From the NCBI GenBank assembly GCA_016790435.1, contig JAEUPE010000081.1, positions 1 through 50,721 on the forward strand: 50,721 nucleotides of DNA. Direction: 5' to 3'. The stretch comes from Rubrivivax sp. (GTDB lineage: Bacteria; Pseudomonadota; Gammaproteobacteria; Burkholderiales; Burkholderiaceae_C). Both the position numbers and the translations under genes were made by a program. The notes beneath the pieces are model-generated. The model worked only from the letters and a program-made list of their open reading frames with translations, did no database searches and had not been told where the DNA came from. Below are positions 25,689 to 32,906 of the stretch, piece after piece (positions within the stretch are counted from its first letter, which is position 1; every line of letters begins with the position of its first letter).

Positions 25689-26795
25689 CTACCGGCCGCT
25701 GGCCGCCGGCGAGCCAGTGAGCGCGGCGGCGGCCGTGGTGCTCAGCGACGAACGCGCCAGCGCCTGCGCATCGGGCGCGGCGCCGGAGGCGGCTGTGGAC
25801 TGATCGCGCACTCGCACCACGAGCGCGATGCGCTCGGCCATCTGGTCCATGGTCATGACGCCGAAGCCCACCGGAACCACCTCGCGCGTGGCGGGCCTGG
25901 CCAGCACGACCGCCGGCACCACGAAGTGCTGGGGCGGCACGCCCATTGCATCGGCGACCTGGCGCGCCAGGCCGTTGTCGCGCGCGGCGTTGGGGTACTC
26001 GGGCACCGTGCCGCCGTCCAGCGACACCGGGAAGACGGTGAAGCCGTACTTGGCCTCGAACTGCTTGAGCATCTGCGCTTGCAGATGGCAGTAGGCGCAG
26101 CTGCGGCGGAAGAAGAAGTACAGGCCGTAGCTGCCCGCGAGCTCGCGCATCAGCTGGTCGCGGTCTTGCTGCCGCACGGAGTCGTAGGCGCGCACGGCCG
26201 CCGGCAGCGTCGGGCGGCTGCCGGAGTGCGTCTCGTCGATCCAGGGCATACGCACGGCGATCGCGCTGGCGTTGTCCGCCAGCAGCGAGGCCTTGCGGCG
26301 CGCCAGCGCGTACAGCTCGAGGAAGCGCACGACGTTGGCCTCGCTCGGGTTGTAGGTGGCCGCCTGCAGCGCGCGCTCGACCTCGACCTTGAAGGCCTCG
26401 AAGCCTTCGAGGTCCAGCTCCTGCCGGGTCTTCGGCCTCGGCGGGGGTGGCGGCTTCGTCGCCGGAGTTGCTGCCTCGGGGGCCGCGGGCGTTGCCGGTG
26501 TGGCGGGTTTGGCGTCGGGCTCCTCGGGCGGTGGGTCGATATACCAGAACCACCCCTCGCGTGAGCGCTGCCAGGTGGACGCCGAGGGCGTGGCACTGCC
26601 GGGCGCGGCATGCGACGCAGCTGGCGCGGGTCGGGCAGCCTGGGCGGCCAAGTCCGATGACTGCGCGGTGGGCGCGGTGTTACGCGGCCCGGCAGCCGCC
26701 GCCGGCTGCTGCTGAGAGCGTGGCGGCTGCGCCGCCGCGAAGCCGCACGCGGCGGCGACGCATCCCGCGGTGAGCAGAGTAGCGATGGGGTTCAT
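25689..26795 (-). CDS. traF: F-type conjugation protein TraF, thioredoxin-like
   Basis: Protein of 368 residues. The ATG at 26795 overlaps the traN stop as ATGA. A signal peptide (NPIATLLTAGCVAAACGFAAAQ) leads to a Pro/Gln/Ala-rich linker with GWFWYIDPPPEEP, a typical TraF entry motif. The C-terminal thioredoxin-like fold carries C233-A-Y-C236 in FFFRRSCAYCHLQ and a cis-proline strand (FVVPAVVLA). Many F-type TraF proteins have lost the CxxC; here it is intact, so the protein may be redox-active and help fold the Cys-rich TraN and TraU. It acts in the periplasm during pilus assembly. Confidence 0.93.
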   Translation of the reverse strand: MNPIATLLTAGCVAAACGFAAAQPPRSQQQPAAAAGPRNTAPTAQSSDLAAQAARPAPAASHAAPGSATPSASTWQRSREGWFWYIDPPPEEPDAKPATPATPAAPEAATPATKPPPPPRPKTRQELDLEGFEAFKVEVERALQAATYNPSEANVVRFLELYALARRKASLLADNASAIAVRMPWIDETHSGSRPTLPAAVRAYDSVRQQDRDQLMRELAGSYGLYFFFRRSCAYCHLQAQMLKQFEAKYGFTVFPVSLDGGTVPEYPNAARDNGLARQVADAMGVPPQHFVVPAVVLARPATREVVPVGFGVMTMDQMAERIALVVRVRDQSTAASGAAPDAQALARSSLSTTAAAALTGSPAASGR

Positions 26796-29086
26796 GAACC
26801 ACCCCCGCACTGCCCGTTGCCGTAGTAGCACTGCGGCTGCTTGCCCGTGGCGCCACCGGAGGCCCCTGGCTGGCTGGGCAGCTGGTTGCTCACCTGGATC
26901 TGCGCGTAGAACTCGCTCAAGTCAAACTGCGACCAATCGAGCCGCGCCAGCTCGTCGGGCGTGAAGCCGACGCAGTTGGGCGCCTCGGCCGTTCCCCAGT
27001 CGCGGGCGATCTGCACGCGGCCCTGCTCCTGCACCAGCCGCCCCAGCAGCGAGCTGAAGCAGCAGTAGGTGCGCGTCCGTTCGCGGCACACGCCCAGCGA
27101 GCGCGCCGAGCAGTACTCGCCCACTTGGTGGCACTTGCCGGCGTCGCGGTCGCGCACGGTGTTCTGCTCGGCCTGCGCGCATTGCTGCAGATAGGCACTG
27201 TCTTCGCAGCAGTTATCAATGCCGAAGTTGTCACGATGGCAGCGGCTGTCGCGGCCCTTGAAGATGGTCAGCGTCACCTCGTCGATGTCCTTGGCGGCCT
27301 CGACGTGTGCCTGGTACTGCGAGTAGGCGGCCGCGAAGTTCTGGTTGCCCTGGTAGCTGCTGTCCCAACACGAGCCGCCCGCGCAGAAGGTCGAGTTGCC
27401 GCAGTTCAGCGCCTGCTCGAACTGGGCGGCGGCCGTGCGGCAGCGGTAGTTGAAACCGGCGAGCGTGCAGTGGCCCCACTTGTCCTGCTGGCGGCACGTC
27501 GCCGCGCCCGTGGGCTCGCAGTTGCGCGCGATGTCTGCGGTCAGCGGATCCAGCGGCGTGGGCGCCTTCATGCCGGGCCAGTAGGCAGGCGGTTGCGCGG
27601 TGGTCGTGCAGGCAAACGTGTTGGTGTAGGACCAGCACGAACGCGACACGCTCACGCCATCGATCACGCGCGTTGAGGGGCCGTCGGTGCAGGCGCTCTG
27701 CGTGCGAACGCACTGCTGGGTGCCCACGTCCGCGAAGGCTGGGAGAGTGAGCCCGCCAGCGTCATTGACGCCGTCGGGCATGCGCCGCGGTGTCAGCGCC
27801 TCGAGCGCCGAGCAGCCGTTGGCCCACGACTCGCCGGCCGGCGCGGTGATCCGCGGCTGCGGGAAGGACAGTTGCAATGCACTGTGCATCGCCGGCCACT
27901 GCCAGCCGGTGCTGACGCCTTGCCCCATCTCGGCCCAGTAGACGCGGACGGAGCTCTGCGAGTCGCCCGAGCCGATGGTGCGGGTCTCCCAGCCTCCGGG
28001 CAGGCCGCCGGAGGAGGCGACATCGGCGAACTCCTGGTAGCAGATGCCGGCCGGCGGCGCATAGCCGACGTCGAAGGGGACCTGGCCGCCCGGCACCTGG
28101 CCCGCCGGGCAACTGATCACTTCGAGCGTGCCCGGCAGGTCGCTGAAGTGGATCGTGACCTGGCATTGGCCATCCACGCACCCCAAACCGTCCCAGGACA
28201 GCGCCACCGGGTAGCAGCCGCCGCCCCAATGCGGCGCGATCTGCCCGATGGGCACCGGGCGGCCTCCAGGCGCCGGCGGCCGGGACAGGTCCAGCACCGC
28301 ATCGAGCGGGCCCGAGCAACTGCCGCGGATGCCGTAGGCGCTCAGCTGCACGCGCACCCTCGCGCCCGTCAGCACGTTGCAGTACGCCGAGGCCTCGATG
28401 GGGCCGCCCATGCCGCCGGCGCTCGCGCTGGCGATGACGGCGCCGTCCTGGCACGTGCGCCGCTCGACCGGATTGACGGTCAGGGTCTTGGTGCAGACCT
28501 GTTCGGCCCAGGCGTCGGTGGCCACGCCGAAGAAGCCTTCCTGCCAGACCTCTGGCGAGATCATTCGACCGCCGACTGAGCAGGCGTTGTAGGTGTTGGC
28601 CACGTCGCCAAGCACGGCGTTGGGGTCGCGCACCGCGGCGCGGCTGGCCAGCGCCTGCTGCGAAGGGGCGGCCGTGCCCGGGTCGCGGCGCGCGGCGCCG
28701 GCCGCGAGCGCGGCGCACTGCGCATCGCGCGGGTTGGCGGCGCAGTAGGCCTGCTGGTTGGTCGCCTGTGTCGTCGTGTCGCCGGTGGTGTAGATCTGCG
28801 TTTCGGCGGGAGTGGCGGTGTAGCCCTGCACGCTTCGGCGCACGACCGCTTCGCTCGAGCCGTCGCGCACCCGGGCATCGTCGCGCGTGGCCTGGGTGCG
28901 GCCGATGCTGCGCGCCGAGTCCCAGGCGCGTTGCTGTTGCTGCGGCGTGGCTTGCTGCTGCTGTTGTTGCTGCTGGGCCTTCGCAGCGGCGGCAAACCCG
29001 AGCGCCATCAGCACAACGACAACGGCGCGGGCGGCAAGGCAAAGGTGAGCGCGGCCGAGCCCGGCGAACAAGGTGATCAGGGTCAT
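26792..29086 (-). CDS. traN: Mating-pair stabilisation protein TraN
   Basis: Protein of 764 residues, cysteine-rich throughout, with a signal peptide ending near AAAAKAQ. Directly after cleavage there is a run of glutamines (28931-28978 in the DNA, mostly CAG/CAA codons). Conserved TraN blocks are seen in order: the AYCAANPRDAQC segment, the QVTIHFSDLPG region, and a C-terminal Cys cluster (NFGIDNCCEDSAYLQQC, YCCFSSLLGRLVQEQGR). TraN is the outer-membrane adhesin that stabilises contact with the recipient and helps determine host range. The start overlaps the trbC stop as ATGA. The polyglutamine stretch is not part of F TraN and may vary in length between isolates. Confidence 0.93.
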   Translation of the reverse strand: MTLITLFAGLGRAHLCLAARAVVVVLMALGFAAAAKAQQQQQQQQATPQQQQRAWDSARSIGRTQATRDDARVRDGSSEAVVRRSVQGYTATPAETQIYTTGDTTTQATNQQAYCAANPRDAQCAALAAGAARRDPGTAAPSQQALASRAAVRDPNAVLGDVANTYNACSVGGRMISPEVWQEGFFGVATDAWAEQVCTKTLTVNPVERRTCQDGAVIASASAGGMGGPIEASAYCNVLTGARVRVQLSAYGIRGSCSGPLDAVLDLSRPPAPGGRPVPIGQIAPHWGGGCYPVALSWDGLGCVDGQCQVTIHFSDLPGTLEVISCPAGQVPGGQVPFDVGYAPPAGICYQEFADVASSGGLPGGWETRTIGSGDSQSSVRVYWAEMGQGVSTGWQWPAMHSALQLSFPQPRITAPAGESWANGCSALEALTPRRMPDGVNDAGGLTLPAFADVGTQQCVRTQSACTDGPSTRVIDGVSVSRSCWSYTNTFACTTTAQPPAYWPGMKAPTPLDPLTADIARNCEPTGAATCRQQDKWGHCTLAGFNYRCRTAAAQFEQALNCGNSTFCAGGSCWDSSYQGNQNFAAAYSQYQAHVEAAKDIDEVTLTIFKGRDSRCHRDNFGIDNCCEDSAYLQQCAQAEQNTVRDRDAGKCHQVGEYCSARSLGVCRERTRTYCCFSSLLGRLVQEQGRVQIARDWGTAEAPNCVGFTPDELARLDWSQFDLSEFYAQIQVSNQLPSQPGASGGATGKQPQCYYGNGQCGGGS

Positions 29087-29862
29087 CGTGTGCCTCCTGG
29101 TGTGGGGCCACGCGCGGCCAGGTGCGCGGCATAGCGCCTGGCCAGCGCCGCGAACGGCGGGTCGGCTCGCTCCATCTCGGCAAGCGCGTGGCCGAAGCTC
29201 ACGTCACCACCGACCTTGGAGAACGCCGTCGCGTCATCGCCCGCGGTGACCTTGCAGCTCGCACCCGGCCAGGCGCCCTGCGCAGCTTGCGCGGCCAGCG
29301 CAGCCTGCGGCGCCAGACCCGGCGCTCCTGTCGCGGCGGTGCAGTCCACCGTCACAGGCCGGGCGGGATCGACAAGGACGAAGGCCGGCACTGCGCGAAC
29401 GTCGAAACGCTTGAACATGGCCGGGTCGATTTGCCAGCCCACCTTGCGGCCAGCGTTCAGCCGCTCGATGCGCTCGGCCGTGGCCTTGATCGATCCACCG
29501 GTGATGCCGCGAAGGACGAGCGGCGCACGCAGACGTTCGGCGTCGGAGATGAGCCGATCGAGGCTCGCGGCGGGCATGCCCAGGCTCACGAAGACCACCA
29601 AGCCCCTGGCCTCGCGGTCGCGCTCGGCATCGCCGGCGTCGCCCGCACTAGGGCCAAGGCGCATGCGCTCGTACTGCTGGGCAAGCGTGGACAGGTCGAT
29701 GGAGCCGGCGTTGCGCTGCGCGTCCAATGCCATCGGCGGCACGAGCGGCGCCACGATCGGCGCGGTGCGTTGCTGCGGCTGTCCGCTCGGCTGCGCGATG
29801 GCGGCCGAACCGATCGCCAGCGAGGCCGCGGCGCAGGCAGCAATCAGCGAAGTGCGAGCCAT
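29083..29862 (-). CDS. trbC: F-type conjugation protein TrbC
   Basis: Protein of 259 residues with a Sec signal peptide (LIAACAAASLAIGSAAIAQ). The body shows the TrbC signature: LVVFVSLGMPAASLDRLISD, APLVLRGITGGSIKATAERI and a strand-Pro strand VRAVPAFVLVD, which together form a thioredoxin-like fold lacking a CxxC. TrbC is a periplasmic protein needed for pilus assembly that interacts with TraW. The gene starts 15 bases after traU and its stop overlaps traN. In some plasmids TraW and TrbC are fused; here they are separate and flank traU. Confidence 0.92.
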   Translation of the reverse strand: MARTSLIAACAAASLAIGSAAIAQPSGQPQQRTAPIVAPLVPPMALDAQRNAGSIDLSTLAQQYERMRLGPSAGDAGDAERDREARGLVVFVSLGMPAASLDRLISDAERLRAPLVLRGITGGSIKATAERIERLNAGRKVGWQIDPAMFKRFDVRAVPAFVLVDPARPVTVDCTAATGAPGLAPQAALAAQAAQGAWPGASCKVTAGDDATAFSKVGGDVSFGHALAEMERADPPFAALARRYAAHLAARGPTPGGTR

Positions 29863-29877
29863 GGGTTTGTGCTCCGC

Positions 29878-30930
29878 TCAATCCATGCAGCAGTTGCGCT
29901 TGCGGAACACCTGGTAGGCGAAGTCCTCGCCCATGATCGGGAACTCGCGACCCATGCCCCAGACCTGCGTGCTGCGGCCCAGCGGTTGGCAGCAGCGGCC
30001 CCAGCTCGTGCCGTCAGTTCCCGAGGTCATCGGGATCGGGTAGACCATCTGGGTCTTGTAGCCGCGCTTGTCCATGAGCGGTGCCGGGTGGCCCTGGCAC
30101 AGCGCGCTCACACCGTGCCACTGCCAGGCGATCATGAGCCGATGCAGCTTGGCCAGGATGCGGTGGTTCAGCAGCGACGAGGCCTGGACACCGCCGATAT
30201 GCACCGGCACGTTGCCGTTCATCGGGTAGACGGGCCCGTTGCAGCCCGAGCACCAGAAGAGTTCCTTGAGGCCGAAGCCGATGCTCGCGGCCACGCAGTC
30301 GGCCGAGCACGCTGCGATCGCCAGCAGGTTGGTGAGAACGGCCGACTCGGGCGCGAGGATGGCGCTCTCCTGGTCGTCGTGCCACATCGGGTCGTACTCG
30401 CTCATGTAGGCGAGGTCGTAGGAGCCCGACTCGAGGCACATCTGGTTCACCGCGTCCTCGATGTAGTAGAGGATCGGGTTGACGTACACGTGCACCTGAT
30501 AAAACGAGTCGCGCGACTTGCGGTCACGCGTGGTGTAGGACGTGGCGCCCGAGGGCTTGTAGCTGGACGAATCCATGTAGTAGCCGTTGAGCGCCGGGAA
30601 GCAGAACGGCGTGCGCGTGGACTCGATGAGGCGCGTGGGCTCCCAGAATCCGATCGACAGCCCCATGCGCACGTAGGGCGGCACGGGGATCGGGCAGAAG
30701 CACACCGGCAGCGCCGGGTTTTCGATGTCCTCCTGGCCCATGTCCGCCGCAAACGCGCCGATCGAGATCGGGAAGATGCAGTTCCAGCAGATGTCGCCGA
30801 TTGGGTTGGGGAACTTGCCGTAGCAGGTGACATGACCCGTGCCCTGGGCGTGGGCGCGCCCTCCGGCGAGTGCGGCCAACAGCAGCAACGCGACGAATAG
30901 GGCGTTTCGAAGGCGGCGCTGGCAGCTCAT
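29878..30930 (-). CDS. traU: F-type conjugation protein TraU
   Basis: Protein of 350 residues. The ATG at 30930 overlaps the traW stop as ATGA; the longer frame to 31185 lies within traW. A signal peptide (RNALFVALLLLAALAGGRAHA) is followed by the highly conserved TraU start GKFPNPIGDICWNCIFPISI, then CFCPIPVPPYVRMGLSIGFW and a C-terminal CCQPLGRSTQVWGMGREFP. The many conserved cysteines indicate a disulfide-rich periplasmic protein. TraU is needed mainly for DNA transfer and also for pilus formation. The family match is clear along the whole length. Confidence 0.96.
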   Translation of the reverse strand: MSCQRRLRNALFVALLLLAALAGGRAHAQGTGHVTCYGKFPNPIGDICWNCIFPISIGAFAADMGQEDIENPALPVCFCPIPVPPYVRMGLSIGFWEPTRLIESTRTPFCFPALNGYYMDSSSYKPSGATSYTTRDRKSRDSFYQVHVYVNPILYYIEDAVNQMCLESGSYDLAYMSEYDPMWHDDQESAILAPESAVLTNLLAIAACSADCVAASIGFGLKELFWCSGCNGPVYPMNGNVPVHIGGVQASSLLNHRILAKLHRLMIAWQWHGVSALCQGHPAPLMDKRGYKTQMVYPIPMTSGTDGTSWGRCCQPLGRSTQVWGMGREFPIMGEDFAYQVFRKRNCCMD

Positions 30931-31685
30931 GGGGCGGGGAACTCCTGAACACGAAGAAGCTGCCCGTTCTGCGTCACCCGCGCGGGCACGGCATGGATGC
31001 CCAAGCGCCGCACCATCAGGCCGCCCTGGTCGAAATAGACCTGCGTGCGCCAGCGCTCCGACAGTTCCACAGGCGAGCCGGCCACGAGGATCGGCTTGAG
31101 CACACGCCCCGCTCGGCTGGCGGCGGCCAGCTCGGCACCGACGACAGCGACCTGGCGCGCGTTGCGGCCGTCGAAGAACAGCCACGTCGAGCGCATGCTC
31201 ACAATCGAGAGTGGGTTGGCCACGGTACCGCCGGGCACGACGACCCGGCCCTTCTCGTCCAGCACGGGCTCGTCGAAGCGCACCGATGGATCGAAGAGGT
31301 ACTCGCGCGCCACGTGTGCGGCCCGCACGCCTTGCACTGAGGCCGGCTCGCGCACGCTGGCCAGCGCGCGCGACTGCGCCTCGGCCTGGCGCCGCGCGAG
31401 CTCGCCGGAGGCCTGCAGCGCCAACAGCCGCGCATGAATCCAGTCGAGCATGTCCTGCTCGGCGATTGGATGGACAGGGCCGATGACACCGAGGTCGCGC
31501 GCACGAGCGCCCTCGGGTAGCGCAAGGCTCGCCGCTGCAAGAAGCGCAGCGAGGAGGCTCGCGGTGCCGACAAGTGCTTGCGCCGCCCGCCAGAAGCGAT
31601 CACCGCGGGGATCGGCCGCCTGCGCCAGACCGTCGACCTGGATATCCGCGTGGGAGGGCGTTTCAGTGGGCCAGTCGGTCACCAC
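30927..31685 (-). CDS. traW: F-type conjugation protein TraW
   Basis: Protein of 252 residues starting from a GTG codon (a second GTG follows directly), overlapping the trhF-like stop by seven bases. An N-terminal hydrophobic stretch (TASLLAALLAAASLALPEG) acts as signal or anchor, followed by the TraW hallmark ARDLGVIGPVHPIAEQDML. The rest includes WLFFDGRNARQVAVV and the C-terminal YFDQGGLMVRRLGIHAVPA, which matches the family ending. TraW is a periplasmic pilus-assembly factor working with TrbC and TraU. The N-terminus is about 25 residues longer than usual, so a later start is possible. Confidence 0.92.
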   Translation of the reverse strand: MVTDWPTETPSHADIQVDGLAQAADPRGDRFWRAAQALVGTASLLAALLAAASLALPEGARARDLGVIGPVHPIAEQDMLDWIHARLLALQASGELARRQAEAQSRALASVREPASVQGVRAAHVAREYLFDPSVRFDEPVLDEKGRVVVPGGTVANPLSIVSMRSTWLFFDGRNARQVAVVGAELAAASRAGRVLKPILVAGSPVELSERWRTQVYFDQGGLMVRRLGIHAVPARVTQNGQLLRVQEFPAP

Positions 31686-32365
31686 AGCTTCACCGCCCTT
31701 CCCGCGATGGATGAAACAGGCACCAAGCCCATGAGCGAATAGCGCGAGTCCAGCGCGTCACGGTGCGGCGCCCACATGTAGACGTATCCAGGCGGGATCA
31801 CCTGCGGCGCGATCGGCGACAACGCCGCGCCGCTCTTGGCTCGTGGCTTGACCTTGCCCATCGACCAGCGCCCGGCGTGGTTGGTGAGGAACACCTCATT
31901 GCCGGCGATCTCGATGCGGTCGCCTGGCACGCCCCACAGGATCTTTACGAAGCCGGTGCCCTTCTTCGGGCCTGCACGGGCATCGTCGTCCGCGTGTCCC
32001 ATGAGCGCGCCCAGCCAACCGGGCAGCGCACCCGAAGGCGCGGGGTAGTACTCGGGCACTGTGTCGCCCTGGTACAGAAACACCGCCAGCTCGCCCGGCC
32101 GCACCGGTGCCCCTTTGATCACGAGGGCGCCCTGTACGTACACGCTGTCGGTGGACACCCACGCCAGGCCGAAGGCCTGTGCCAGCAGGCTGAGCCACAG
32201 CACGATCAGCAAGTCACGCGGCAATTGGCGGCGAATGTGCGGCCACCGCGCGACGAGGCGCGCCCGCAGGCGCGTCGACAGGGCGAGACGTGCAGGCCGC
32301 GGTTGAGGCTCTGGCGCCAACGGCGGCTGCACGAGGCTCGCCCATGCAATGTTCACTTGCGCCAC
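31679..32365 (-). CDS. S26-family conjugative peptidase (TrhF/TraF type)
   Basis: Protein of 228 residues. One membrane segment (DLLIVLWLSLLAQAFGLAWV, about 51-70) precedes an S26 signal-peptidase fold. The Ser-Lys dyad is S74 in STDSVYVQG and K141 in FVKILWGVPGDRIEI; valine replaces the usual methionine after the serine. HRDALDSRYSLMGLVP is the conserved C-terminal box. Such peptidases accompany F-type systems of the R27/SXT kind and mature the pilin or other secreted Tra proteins. The position between trbI and traW fits this. Identity is well supported; the substrate is inferred. Confidence 0.88.
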   Translation of the reverse strand: MAQVNIAWASLVQPPLAPEPQPRPARLALSTRLRARLVARWPHIRRQLPRDLLIVLWLSLLAQAFGLAWVSTDSVYVQGALVIKGAPVRPGELAVFLYQGDTVPEYYPAPSGALPGWLGALMGHADDDARAGPKKGTGFVKILWGVPGDRIEIAGNEVFLTNHAGRWSMGKVKPRAKSGAALSPIAPQVIPPGYVYMWAPHRDALDSRYSLMGLVPVSSIAGRAVKLW

Positions 32366-32381
32366 GACGATCTCCTGCGCC

Positions 32382-32906
32382 TCATGGGGCCCAACGGATC
32401 GTCGGCGCCAACAGCGCCGAGCCGGCGGCCACGGGCAGCGGAACAGCGAGGCGCCCGGCGGCCACCGCCGTGTAGTCGGGCACCGATGCGACCTCGCCGA
32501 CCACCGCCGCCATCGCCGCGATGACGCAGCGGCACTCGGTCGAGATGTCTCTGAGCACGCCTTCCAGCCGCGGGCCGAAGTGGCTCATCTCGCGCATCGT
32601 CGCCAGCTCGGGCGGCATGGCGGGCGGCGTGACTGGCGGCACAGCGGACGGCTGCCCGGCGCCGGCCCTGCCGCCGCTCCCCGCCGCCGGGGCCGCGGCC
32701 GCCACAGGCGACGCCGGCAGTGCAGCACCTGCCACGAGCCGCGCGCGCGCCTGGGACTCGGCCGCTGCATACAGCCGCGCGATGTCCACCACGGCGATGC
32801 GCGGCGTGCGCGGCTGGCGCACCGTCTGGTCGTAGACACCAAGCGCGAAGGCGCTGACGCAGGCACTGACGAGCAGCACGGGAACGAGGCCGACTGCCTG
32901 CATCAC
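32382..32906 (-). CDS. trbI: F-type conjugation protein TrbI
   Basis: Protein of 174 residues. A GTG at 32906 overlaps the traC stop (GTGA), and an ATG follows immediately at 32903, so the exact start is open by one codon. An N-terminal membrane segment (AVGLVPVLLVSACVSAFALG) leads to the typical TrbI strand RIAVVDIARLYAAAES. A flexible Ala/Pro/Gly linker and a C-terminal helical part with CRCVIAAMAAVVG follow. F-type TrbI affects pilus extension and retraction. It is distinct from the P-type TrbI/VirB10 protein of the same name. The C-terminal half is poorly conserved, so confidence is slightly lower. Confidence 0.82.
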   Translation of the reverse strand: MMQAVGLVPVLLVSACVSAFALGVYDQTVRQPRTPRIAVVDIARLYAAAESQARARLVAGAALPASPVAAAAPAAGSGGRAGAGQPSAVPPVTPPAMPPELATMREMSHFGPRLEGVLRDISTECRCVIAAMAAVVGEVASVPDYTAVAAGRLAVPLPVAAGSALLAPTIRWAP

